NCBI GenBank assembly: GCA_900766245.1
Contig: CAAFUR010000029.1
Location: 62,001-126,000 of the forward strand
DNA length: 64,000 nucleotides
Origin: Veillonellaceae bacterium
GTDB lineage: Bacteria; Bacillota; Negativicutes; Veillonellales; Veillonellaceae
Direction: 5' to 3'
In this document: in pieces, positions 53,420-60,587 of the stretch
Position numbering within the stretch: the first letter of the stretch is position 1
How the letters are laid out: every line of letters starts with the position of its first letter
Position numbers and translations under genes: made by a program
The notes under the pieces: model-generated
The model's input: the letters and a program-made list of their open reading frames with translations, nothing else
The model's database searches: none
What the model was told of the DNA's origin: nothing

Positions 53420-54429
53420 AGTACTACCCCCACACGACGAACTTCCTCATCCGTAGTCAACCCTTCCTCGATGGCTCGACGTGCAGACTCTTCTAAAGAA
53501 CAAAGTAAGTAGGAATCTAACTGTTGCCAATGGCAATCATAATTTGGAATGGCTAGTAACTCATACAATCCACAGCGACCATGATACGCTCCATCTACTA
53601 GAGTGCGCACCAATCGTTGCGAGATAACACCAGTCAAAGTGGCACGCACTAGATACTCTTCCACCCCCATATCCACCAATCGTTCCACTACGCCTAGGGC
53701 ATGGTTTGTATGAATTGTGGATAGCACCCGATGCCCTGTGAGTGCTGCCTGTACCGCTAACTGTGCTGTTTCTTGATCGCGAATTTCACCAACCACTATG
53801 GTATCTGGGTCATGCCGTAAAATAGCACGCAATCCCTTACTGAAAGTCATACCAATCTGTGGCTGTACACCAATTTGAACAGCTTTTTCTACGATACGTT
53901 CCACTGGATGCTCCAAGGTAATAATTTGTTCCTCTTCTCCATTAAGTTCTTGCAATAATGCATACAAGGTAGAACTTTTACCAGACCCTGTGGGCCCACA
54001 CACAAGCAGTAACCCATGTGGGCGTGCCAATAGCCTGCGCACCTCTGCACTAATATGATCCGGCATGCCTAATTCTTCTAAAGATTTTATCTGCTCATCA
54101 TGCCAAAAGAGACGGCATACAAGACTTTCACCATACACGGACGGCAAGGAAGACATACGTATCGTTCCTGCGTGATTTCCATGAGTCCACACATACCGCC
54201 CATCTTGGGGCAATCTTTTTTCACTAATATCTAAAGACCCTAACACTTTCAAACGATTCATCACTTGCTCACCTCCTGGCATGGGAATCCGAGCTATCTC
54301 TTGCAAACGACCATCCAAGCGGAATCGTACTTGCACCTCTTTTTCTAAGGTATCAAAATGCATATCACTGGCTCCACTTTCATAAGCACGCTGAAAGAAA
54401 TGATCCAGCTCAATCTCCACATGGTACAT
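53416..54429 (-). CDS. pilB: PilB/GspE/ComGA-type assembly ATPase (short form)
   Basis: A 337-residue ATPase. It lacks the ~150-residue N1 domain and the zinc-binding tetracysteine of PilB/GspE, so it is ComGA-like in size. Walker A GPTGSGKS is at 145-152, Walker B DPDTIVVGEIRD near 209, His box STIHTNHA follows. The Asp box reads TLEHPVE, with His in place of the usual Asp. As first gene of the operon it should power pilus assembly. AGGAGGTGA precedes the ATG. Confidence 0.88.
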   Translation of the reverse strand: MYHVEIELDHFFQRAYESGASDMHFDTLEKEVQVRFRLDGRLQEIARIPMPGGEQVMNRLKVLGSLDISEKRLPQDGRYVWTHGNHAGTIRMSSLPSVYGESLVCRLFWHDEQIKSLEELGMPDHISAEVRRLLARPHGLLLVCGPTGSGKSSTLYALLQELNGEEEQIITLEHPVERIVEKAVQIGVQPQIGMTFSKGLRAILRHDPDTIVVGEIRDQETAQLAVQAALTGHRVLSTIHTNHALGVVERLVDMGVEEYLVRATLTGVISQRLVRTLVDGAYHGRCGLYELLAIPNYDCHWQQLDSYLLCSLEESARRAIEEGLTTDEEVRRVGVVL

Positions 54430-54501
54430 AATGTCACCTCCTTTACTTGTGTACTTAGAATTTCTCTATGCACCCTCTAAAATCCTAGAAAACACTCCTA
54501 C

Positions 54502-54517
54502 CAGTCAACCTTGACTG
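54502..54517. promoter_or_regulatory. Palindrome at the divergent pilus promoter region
   Basis: CAGTCAA-CC-TTGACTG is a perfect 7-bp dyad. Each arm contains TTGACT, a 5/6 match to a -35 element, one facing the pilus operon and one facing the putative + strand RNA. The pilus side has only a weak -10 (TAGGAT at 15 bp). The + side has GATATT at 18 bp (54535-54540). It could be a two-way promoter or an operator. Confidence 0.4.
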
Positions 54518-54546
54518 CTAGTGCTATTTTAGAAGATATTAATCAA

Positions 54547-54660
54547 ATACTCTTGTCATTAACAATTGGTTTAGACTAAGTTAATATGTACATATATAGA
54601 AAAAGTAACCATACTTTTGCGAGAGCCATATCGAGAGATATGGCTCTTATTTTTTTACTT
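54547..54660 (+). ncRNA. Putative small RNA divergent from the pilus operon
   Basis: A strong + strand terminator (AGAGCCATATC / GATATGGCTCT, GAGA loop, then TTATTTTTTTA) ends at about 54660 although no + strand gene precedes it. A small hairpin AAAAGTA-ACCA-TACTTTT (54601-54618) lies just before it. A TTGACT-18-GATATT promoter would start the RNA near 54547. Coordinates are approximate. The rest of the 54430-54788 gap holds the palindrome and the next terminator. Confidence 0.45.
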
Positions 54661-54699
54661 TTTGAAAATATTGAGAGTCGAATATCAATGATAAACTAA

Positions 54700-54743
54700 A
54701 AGGGCTGTAACAAAATGTAAATCTACATTTTGTTACAGCCCTT
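54700..54743 (-). terminator. Terminator of the OatA-like gene
   Basis: A perfect 20-bp inverted repeat (arms beginning AAGGGCTGTAACAAAATGTA) with a 4-nt loop is followed by TTTTAGTTTATC on the - strand. The stem is unusually long for a terminator. Confidence 0.75.
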
Positions 54744-54788
54744 GTATATTGGCATTTATAGCTAATCCACTTATCTCAGGATACGTGT

Positions 54789-56672
54789 TTAGCGCTTTTT
54801 CTGTTTTGTATTTGTATCTCCTTGTTGGAGCAATACTTTTTTCACTTCATCATGGATGAATTTAGAGTATTCTTTCACCCCTGTATCATTCGGATGGATG
54901 CCATCATCTCCGAGCCAATCTCGATGTTTCGATGCTAGGCTAGCCCAGTCGATGATATGTACATTCGGATGTTCTTTGGCAAGCTTAGTTAAGTACGCAT
55001 TGTTGGCCTCAATCCACTGGATACCTGGCGCATAATTGTTAATCCAGAAAATCTGACGATTTGAACCTAAATACTGCACCAATGCTTTTGTTTCATCTTC
55101 ATAGTACCCTGTGATAGGACCATTGGTACCAAGACCAATGAGGACCGCATTTCCTAGTTGCTGGTTTGCATCCATTTGTTTCGCAATCCCTAAACCTGCT
55201 CCTACATAGCGAGATACTTTAGCATCAATTTGGATACCTGCAAAGTCTTGTCGCAATGCATGAGCGGAGCCAAGCATGACGGAATCACCAATGGCTGCCA
55301 TATGCACCATATCTTGTGGATCGCTGACAGTAGACAAATCGATCACCTTCGCATTTTCTGCAGCTTGGGTTTCTGCATTCTTCGCCAATCGCACTTGTAA
55401 CTCTGTCACGTCTTGTTGCTTCTCTGCAGGTGCTGTAGCGAAAGCATACACACCTAGGACAATACAAACAGTCCCAACGATAGATAGCACTTTCACATAG
55501 TAGGAACGAATGACATCCACAATGGCACGAACACTGTCTTGACGGACACACCAATTCGTCACCGCTTCAGACCAAAGTGTAAGACCAATGATAACCAGCA
55601 CTAAGACCAAATAATAGGCAATGGGTGATGCAAAATAGTCCATAAGCCCCATATGTTCAAAAAGGTAAATCATTGGGTATTGCCATAAAAACAATCCATA
55701 ACTATGTTTACCTAACCATGCTAGAACAGGCATATCCACCAATTTTCCAAGTGGCGCATTGGGATGTTCTACTAACCACACCATGAAACCAAATAAGCAA
55801 GTAAATGCTACCATACCATAGGTGTAAAGAGAAGGACTTTGTCCATCTAAATAGATATATCCTACTACGGTGGCAATGATGCCTGCCAATAGGAATATAC
55901 TGCTGATGACATTTCCTTTCATAGTGCCCAACGGATATAGTTTTTGTTCACTCCGATGCAATCCCAAAAAGGCGCCCAATAACAAAGCGAATAGCCGCGT
56001 ATCTGTACCGTAATAAAAACGAGATACGTCCATGCCCTCTGTATATAGTAGTGGCATAATGAGAGAGGATCCTAACGCCAATACTAGCATCCATACTAGA
56101 CCGATGGTGTAACTCCACTGTTTTTTCAGTGCTACATAGGTCCAATATAAGATGGGCCAAATGACAATGTACTGGATTTCTACCCCCATAAACCACATAT
56201 GGGTGAATGGCGATGTGTTCACTAAACGGGTGAAATAATCTGCATTTTGTGCGATTTGCCACCAGTTATTATAGCCTAGCAAAATGGACATCACTTCTGG
56301 GCGTATGCCAGCTAGCTTGTCAGGTAACAGCAAATGCCACAGTCCTAAGATGACTGCCACCATCAACACTAAGGGAATGAGAATCCGCTCCGCCCTACGC
56401 TGAAAGAATTTTGAAATGCTGTAATTTCCCAACTTCCATTGTTGATTGGTGGTGAAAGCTAATAAATACCCCGATAATACAAAGAAAAGGGAAACCCCCA
56501 TGAACCCGCCACTGGCTGCATGAGGAAATAGATGAAAAATCGTGACGCCTAGAATGGCTAAGCCTTTTAGCCCGTCAAGGCCTTTTACAAACTGACCTGG
56601 TTTGACTCCTATAATACGTTTTTTCTGTCTGGAACCGAGCCCTTGATGCGGTTCTTCTAACTCTGGTGGCAT
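54789..56672 (-). CDS. OatA-like membrane acyltransferase with SGNH domain
   Basis: A 627-residue protein. Residues ~28-400 form an acyltransferase-3 domain with about ten spans (GLDGLKGLAILGVTIFHLFP carries the conserved His). After an eleventh span comes an extracytoplasmic SGNH hydrolase-like domain (~455-615) with GDSVMLG, GLGTNG and DDGIHPN holding the Ser, Asn and Asp-His catalytic residues. This is the layout of OatA, which O-acetylates peptidoglycan MurNAc and gives lysozyme resistance. LPS or polysaccharide acetylation is an alternative. It is a single gene with its own terminator. Confidence 0.9.
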   Translation of the reverse strand: MPPELEEPHQGLGSRQKKRIIGVKPGQFVKGLDGLKGLAILGVTIFHLFPHAASGGFMGVSLFFVLSGYLLAFTTNQQWKLGNYSISKFFQRRAERILIPLVLMVAVILGLWHLLLPDKLAGIRPEVMSILLGYNNWWQIAQNADYFTRLVNTSPFTHMWFMGVEIQYIVIWPILYWTYVALKKQWSYTIGLVWMLVLALGSSLIMPLLYTEGMDVSRFYYGTDTRLFALLLGAFLGLHRSEQKLYPLGTMKGNVISSIFLLAGIIATVVGYIYLDGQSPSLYTYGMVAFTCLFGFMVWLVEHPNAPLGKLVDMPVLAWLGKHSYGLFLWQYPMIYLFEHMGLMDYFASPIAYYLVLVLVIIGLTLWSEAVTNWCVRQDSVRAIVDVIRSYYVKVLSIVGTVCIVLGVYAFATAPAEKQQDVTELQVRLAKNAETQAAENAKVIDLSTVSDPQDMVHMAAIGDSVMLGSAHALRQDFAGIQIDAKVSRYVGAGLGIAKQMDANQQLGNAVLIGLGTNGPITGYYEDETKALVQYLGSNRQIFWINNYAPGIQWIEANNAYLTKLAKEHPNVHIIDWASLASKHRDWLGDDGIHPNDTGVKEYSKFIHDEVKKVLLQQGDTNTKQKKR

Positions 56673-56796
56673 ACTGTGTCTTCCCTTCTACATGAAATGT
56701 TATATAGTACATCATTTGATACGTAATATACATTATAACATAGAGAATGGGCACTGCGTAGAGTAAATTTTAAGAATAGTAAGCACTTTCTTATTG

Positions 56797-56832
56797 CAAA
56801 AAAAAGCAACAGAATTTTCATATCCTGTTGCT
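56797..56832 (-). terminator. Terminator of the recG-to-GT2 gene group
   Basis: AGCAACAG / CTGTTGCT stem on the - strand followed by eight T residues, 12 bp after the GT2 stop. Confidence 0.85.
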
Positions 56833-56843
56833 CTTATCATAGT

Positions 56844-58112
56844 TTATTCTTTTGTTTTTCGACTGGTATCGCCCATACGGGTTAGTTTCACTTCCCCTAA
56901 TGCTACCCCACGGGTATGTTGTGTATGGGACCATACTTTATCATGGCGATTCAAATATCCAAGGAACGTAACTGGTACCCAAGAATAAATGAATAATGGA
57001 TACAATAGATAATACAACCACACTTTTGGTGGCACTTTAATTTGTGCTAGCACAATGAGTGGAAATAAATATTGTCCAATACCAATAATCTGCCATACCT
57101 GTACTGGCAAGATTTGGTAGATAATATTCGTATACAACGGCACGATGCCATTGATATAGGTCATAATAATATAAAAGGCTGACAATAACAAGAAATAGGG
57201 CTGTGTAATCTGTACAATTCCATCTAGAATCGTCCATTTCCCTTTCTTAATACCTTGCACAAAGAGTTTCGGAATATACCGTTCTCCTGTATCAAAATGG
57301 CCTTGGGCCCAACGTTTTCGCTGATTCCAAGACTGCATAAAAGTCAATGGTTTCTCATCATAGACGATGGCATTGTGCGCCCAGGTTGTTTTTACCCCAT
57401 GGATCAACAGTTTCAAAGAAAATTCCATATCTTCTGTCAAGCTATTACAAGACCAACCATAGTCACGGATGATATCTGTGCGAATACACATACCTGTACC
57501 ACCCAAGGCTGTGGAAAGTCCCAAGTTATATTTCGCCAAGTGCCACATATGATTGACCATCCAAAAGGCAATGGCAAAGGTACCAGCCACCCATGTATCG
57601 GTTGGATTCTTCGCATTCAAGTACCCTTGAATCACTGGTTCCCCTTTTTCCAAATGACGATTCATTTCATAGAGGAAATGAGGATGCACTAGATTATCCG
57701 CATCAAAAATTACGAATGCATCATACTTGCGTTCCATGGCGAATACTTTGTCAAACATCCAGCCCATGGCATATCCTTTACCCACTTCTTCTGTGTTAAA
57801 GCGTTCATACACTTCAGCACCAGCTTCACGGGCAATCTTGGCGGTGTCATCTTTACAATTATCTGCCACCACAAAGATATCATATAAGTGGCGAGGATAA
57901 TCTAAGACTTGTAGATTATTCACCAATTGACCTATCACGGCACTTTCATTATGGGCACAGACAATAATAGCAAAGGAATGTTTCGGCGGACATTCTGTTT
58001 TATCACTTTTATGCCACATGCCACAGACCATCAACACAAAGTAATATAAGGTATAAAATACGATAATTACCTGTATGGGAATCATAATTAGGTCAAACCA
58101 AACGTAATTCAT
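56844..58112 (-). CDS. Processive family-2 glycosyltransferase
   Basis: A 422-residue membrane glycosyltransferase. One N-terminal span (~10-32) is followed by a cytosolic GT-A domain with ADNCKDDT, the metal-binding DADN, the acceptor-site TEDMEF and QRKRWAQGH (QxxRW), and then about four C-terminal spans. These motifs mark processive enzymes such as BcsA, hyaluronan and poly-GlcNAc synthases. Product unknown. It is the last of a phospholipid/envelope gene run, 12 bp after pssA. Confidence 0.9.
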   Translation of the reverse strand: MNYVWFDLIMIPIQVIIVFYTLYYFVLMVCGMWHKSDKTECPPKHSFAIIVCAHNESAVIGQLVNNLQVLDYPRHLYDIFVVADNCKDDTAKIAREAGAEVYERFNTEEVGKGYAMGWMFDKVFAMERKYDAFVIFDADNLVHPHFLYEMNRHLEKGEPVIQGYLNAKNPTDTWVAGTFAIAFWMVNHMWHLAKYNLGLSTALGGTGMCIRTDIIRDYGWSCNSLTEDMEFSLKLLIHGVKTTWAHNAIVYDEKPLTFMQSWNQRKRWAQGHFDTGERYIPKLFVQGIKKGKWTILDGIVQITQPYFLLLSAFYIIMTYINGIVPLYTNIIYQILPVQVWQIIGIGQYLFPLIVLAQIKVPPKVWLYYLLYPLFIYSWVPVTFLGYLNRHDKVWSHTQHTRGVALGEVKLTRMGDTSRKTKE

Positions 58113-58124
58113 CCTAGTTCCTTC

Positions 58125-58796
58125 CTATTTACGAATGTTGTTGATGATAGTATTACTAATACCATATACAGCATATAATACAAAAATCAATACCGGCCAA
58201 GAGCGATAATCCATCAATAGGCAAAATACGCCACAACCTACAGTAATACCTACGGCAATTGGTTGCACTGGATCGCTACCTTTCCCTTTGAAATCCGGAT
58301 GATGCACATTGCTAACCATCAAGTAACCTACGAATATCATAGCTAACATCAACGCCACATCAGGAATACGAACACCACTTAACACATAGGTAGCGGCCAT
58401 ACAACCTGCGGCAGGAATCGGTAACCCTTGGAAGTAACCATGTACTTCTTCTGTCATAATATTAAATCGTGCCAATCTAAAAGCCCCTAACACAGAGAAT
58501 ACCAACAATGGCACATAGCCTAACCAACCATAGTGATCTAGGCTCATCATATACAGCATAAAAGCTGGAGATACGCCAAAGCCGACTACATCGGCTAACG
58601 AATCTAATTCACGGCCAAAATCTCCAGAAACACCCAACGCACGAGCAATCCGTCCATCTAAGCCATCGGCTAATAAGGACAAAAGCACACATATGGCTGC
58701 TCCAGTAAAATTACCTGTAGCAGATAAACTAATGCCGATCACACCGAAGGCTAAATTTGCTGCTGTGCAAAGATTGGGAAATATAGACTTATTCAT
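58125..58796 (-). CDS. pssA: CDP-diacylglycerol-serine O-phosphatidyltransferase
   Basis: A 223-residue membrane enzyme with about seven spans that makes phosphatidylserine. The CDP-alcohol phosphotransferase motif is complete: DGLDGRIARALG...GRELDSLADVVGFG. The N-terminal FPNLCTAANLAFG is typical of PssA. It overlaps psd by 8 bp, so the next step in phosphatidylethanolamine synthesis is encoded alongside. Its product pathway would supply the EptA-like enzyme's donor. Confidence 0.95.
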   Translation of the reverse strand: MNKSIFPNLCTAANLAFGVIGISLSATGNFTGAAICVLLSLLADGLDGRIARALGVSGDFGRELDSLADVVGFGVSPAFMLYMMSLDHYGWLGYVPLLVFSVLGAFRLARFNIMTEEVHGYFQGLPIPAAGCMAATYVLSGVRIPDVALMLAMIFVGYLMVSNVHHPDFKGKGSDPVQPIAVGITVGCGVFCLLMDYRSWPVLIFVLYAVYGISNTIINNIRK

Positions 58797-59424
58797 CTTT
58801 CACCCTCCCAATAATCGTTTCTCCACCAACTACATGTTGCCCTTTTGTGACGCAAATCTCTACGTCTAACGGAACAAATAGTTCTGTACAAGATCCGAAT
58901 TTAATCATACCATACAAAGTACCTTGCTCCAAGGTATCTCCTACATCTGTCCAAGATATGATACGTCTAGCTAATAAGCCAGCAATTTGTGTTACCACAA
59001 TCTCCATCTTGTCATTTTTAATGCTAATTGTATGACGTTCATTTTCATAGCCTACAGAATCTTTATAGGCTGGTAAAAAACGTCCTTCTGTATATTGACG
59101 AAATGTAATTTCACCTGCCATTGGCGCCCGATTCACATGGACATCAAAAACAGATAAAAAAATCGTGACTTTTTTACATTGTTGATGTAAATATGTGTCC
59201 TCAAACACCTCTACTACTTCCATTACTTTCCCATCCGCTGGTGATACCAGAACCTTTGGATTATGGGGAATACGGCGATTAGGATTTCTGAAAAAATAAG
59301 TAAAGAATAATGCCAGTACAAATGGTATAATTCCTAACCACCATGACAGAAAGTAGCCTACCAGTGCCGTCACAACAAGACAGGCACCAATCAAAGGATA
59401 TCCTTCTTTAACAATCAAACCCAT
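58789..59424 (-). CDS. psd: Phosphatidylserine decarboxylase proenzyme (short, PSD-A type)
   Basis: A 211-residue proenzyme converting phosphatidylserine to phosphatidylethanolamine. Two N-terminal spans are followed by SPADGKVMEV, VFDVHVNRAP and the self-cleavage site FGSCTE, in which Ser becomes the pyruvoyl group (usually GST). The short form is common in archaea and anaerobic bacteria. It is coupled to pssA. Confidence 0.94.
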   Translation of the reverse strand: MGLIVKEGYPLIGACLVVTALVGYFLSWWLGIIPFVLALFFTYFFRNPNRRIPHNPKVLVSPADGKVMEVVEVFEDTYLHQQCKKVTIFLSVFDVHVNRAPMAGEITFRQYTEGRFLPAYKDSVGYENERHTISIKNDKMEIVVTQIAGLLARRIISWTDVGDTLEQGTLYGMIKFGSCTELFVPLDVEICVTKGQHVVGGETIIGRVKDE

Positions 59425-59476
59425 ACTAAACCTCTCTTAACTAGTGATAGCTCCAACAAGATACGACTGTAGTGTA

Positions 59477-60205
59477 TCAATGTTTATGGCGCCATACAGT
59501 CCACATAAATTTAGGCAATGCTAACATACGAATGATACGTTTCGGTTGCAATGCCAATCGATATAACCACTCTAAACGGTTTTCTTGCATCCATAGAGGA
59601 GCTCGTTTTAACATGCCCGCTAATACATCGAAAGAACCGCCTACTCCCATGGCTACTACACCATCTAAATGGGCTAATTTATCTTGAATCCAAAACTCTT
59701 GTTTCGGCACCCCAAAGGCAACAAACACTAATTGAGCGCCACTACGTTGAATCTCATCAAGAATGTCTACTTCTTCTTCCGCTGTGAAATATCCAGAATG
59801 ATATCCCACTACCGGTAATTCTCCAAGTTCTGCTGTCATATTTTCGATAGCTTTTTTGACAACACCCTCAGCTCCACCTAAGCAGTATATCTTAATATTA
59901 TGTGCTTTAGCTGCCTTCAATAACTGTTGCAATAGGTCACAACCTGTCACTCGTTCTGGAAAACGCTGTCCCTGTTGCTCAGCTGCCCATAAAGCACCTG
60001 CTCCATCAGGTACAACAAGATCCGCTTGTTGCAGAACCTCTAACAATCTTTGATCATCCTGTGCCATCATAATCATTTCTGCATTGGCTGTTGCCACCAT
60101 ATGTAATTTTGGCTGTCCCACTAATGAAAGCACTCTATCTACGGCTTCCGTCATCGTTACCACATCAATTGGGACGGATAACACATGTATTTGATTCTGC
60201 ACCAT
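59477..60205 (-). CDS. WecG/TagA/CpsF-family glycosyltransferase
   Basis: A 242-residue GT26 enzyme. Signatures are ANAEMIMMAQ, PDGAGALWAA, FVAFGVPKQEFW and GVGGSFDVLAGMLKRAP, followed by the C-terminal basic patch RLEWLYRLALQPKRIIRM that binds the membrane. These enzymes add N-acetylmannosamine-type sugars to a polyprenyl-linked acceptor, making a second sugar of a surface polymer. Acceptor here is unknown. The gene lies between the tautomerase gene and psd. Confidence 0.92.
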   Translation of the reverse strand: MVQNQIHVLSVPIDVVTMTEAVDRVLSLVGQPKLHMVATANAEMIMMAQDDQRLLEVLQQADLVVPDGAGALWAAEQQGQRFPERVTGCDLLQQLLKAAKAHNIKIYCLGGAEGVVKKAIENMTAELGELPVVGYHSGYFTAEEEVDILDEIQRSGAQLVFVAFGVPKQEFWIQDKLAHLDGVVAMGVGGSFDVLAGMLKRAPLWMQENRLEWLYRLALQPKRIIRMLALPKFMWTVWRHKH

Positions 60206-60304
60206 TCACCTCATCTACTCCAGTATGTAAACAAGAAGGACAGGACATATGAAAGAGCCTACACCCTATCATAGACCTATCCTTCTGGTAGGTAATTTTC
60301 CTAA

Positions 60305-60493
60305 TTATTTCTTTTCGCAGCGCATAACGCCAGCTTCCATATAGTTGTCAGCTTTCATGTCCACGAAAATTACTTTTACCGCTTCTGCAGGTACTTTTAC
60401 AGTTTCTACAGTTGCTTTTGTAATCGCTTCGCCAAGAGCTTTCTTTTGTTCAAAAGTACGACCTTCAACAAGTTCTACATGAATAATAGGCAT
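60305..60493 (-). CDS. 4-oxalocrotonate tautomerase-family protein
   Basis: A 62-residue protein, the standard length of 4-OT. The ATG at 60491-60493 is followed by Pro, which becomes the catalytic N-terminal base after Met removal; longer readings would block it. R12 in EGRTFEQKK is kept, but the second usual arginine (about 39) is not evident. The substrate is unknown. It lies between recG and the WecG-type gene with a GAGGAAAG site. Confidence 0.9.
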   Translation of the reverse strand: MPIIHVELVEGRTFEQKKALGEAITKATVETVKVPAEAVKVIFVDMKADNYMEAGVMRCEKK

Positions 60494-60587
60494 GAGTCTT
60501 TCCTCCATCACCACTACGCATCTATAGCACTATGCTATAGATAAAATCTCATCCTATTGTATCATATTTAGCCCTCACTAAACAACT

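Noticed and set aside
54586..54699. 37-codon + strand ORF through the terminator hairpin
   Set aside because: No ribosome site, and it would read through a strong intrinsic terminator. The RNA structure explains the sequence better.
54700..54743. MITE or transposon end, because of the perfect 20-bp inverted repeat
   Set aside because: The 4-nt loop, the T-run on the - strand and the position right after the OatA-like gene fit a terminator; no target duplication is seen.
55276..55554. Frames of 74-89 codons on both strands inside the OatA-like gene
   Set aside because: They are shadows of a well-supported 627-residue protein.
60206..60304. Terminator between the tautomerase and WecG-type genes
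   Set aside because: Short complementary segments (ACCTA/TAGGT, AGAAGGA/TCCTTCT) exist but overlap each other and have no U-run, so the genes may be co-transcribed.
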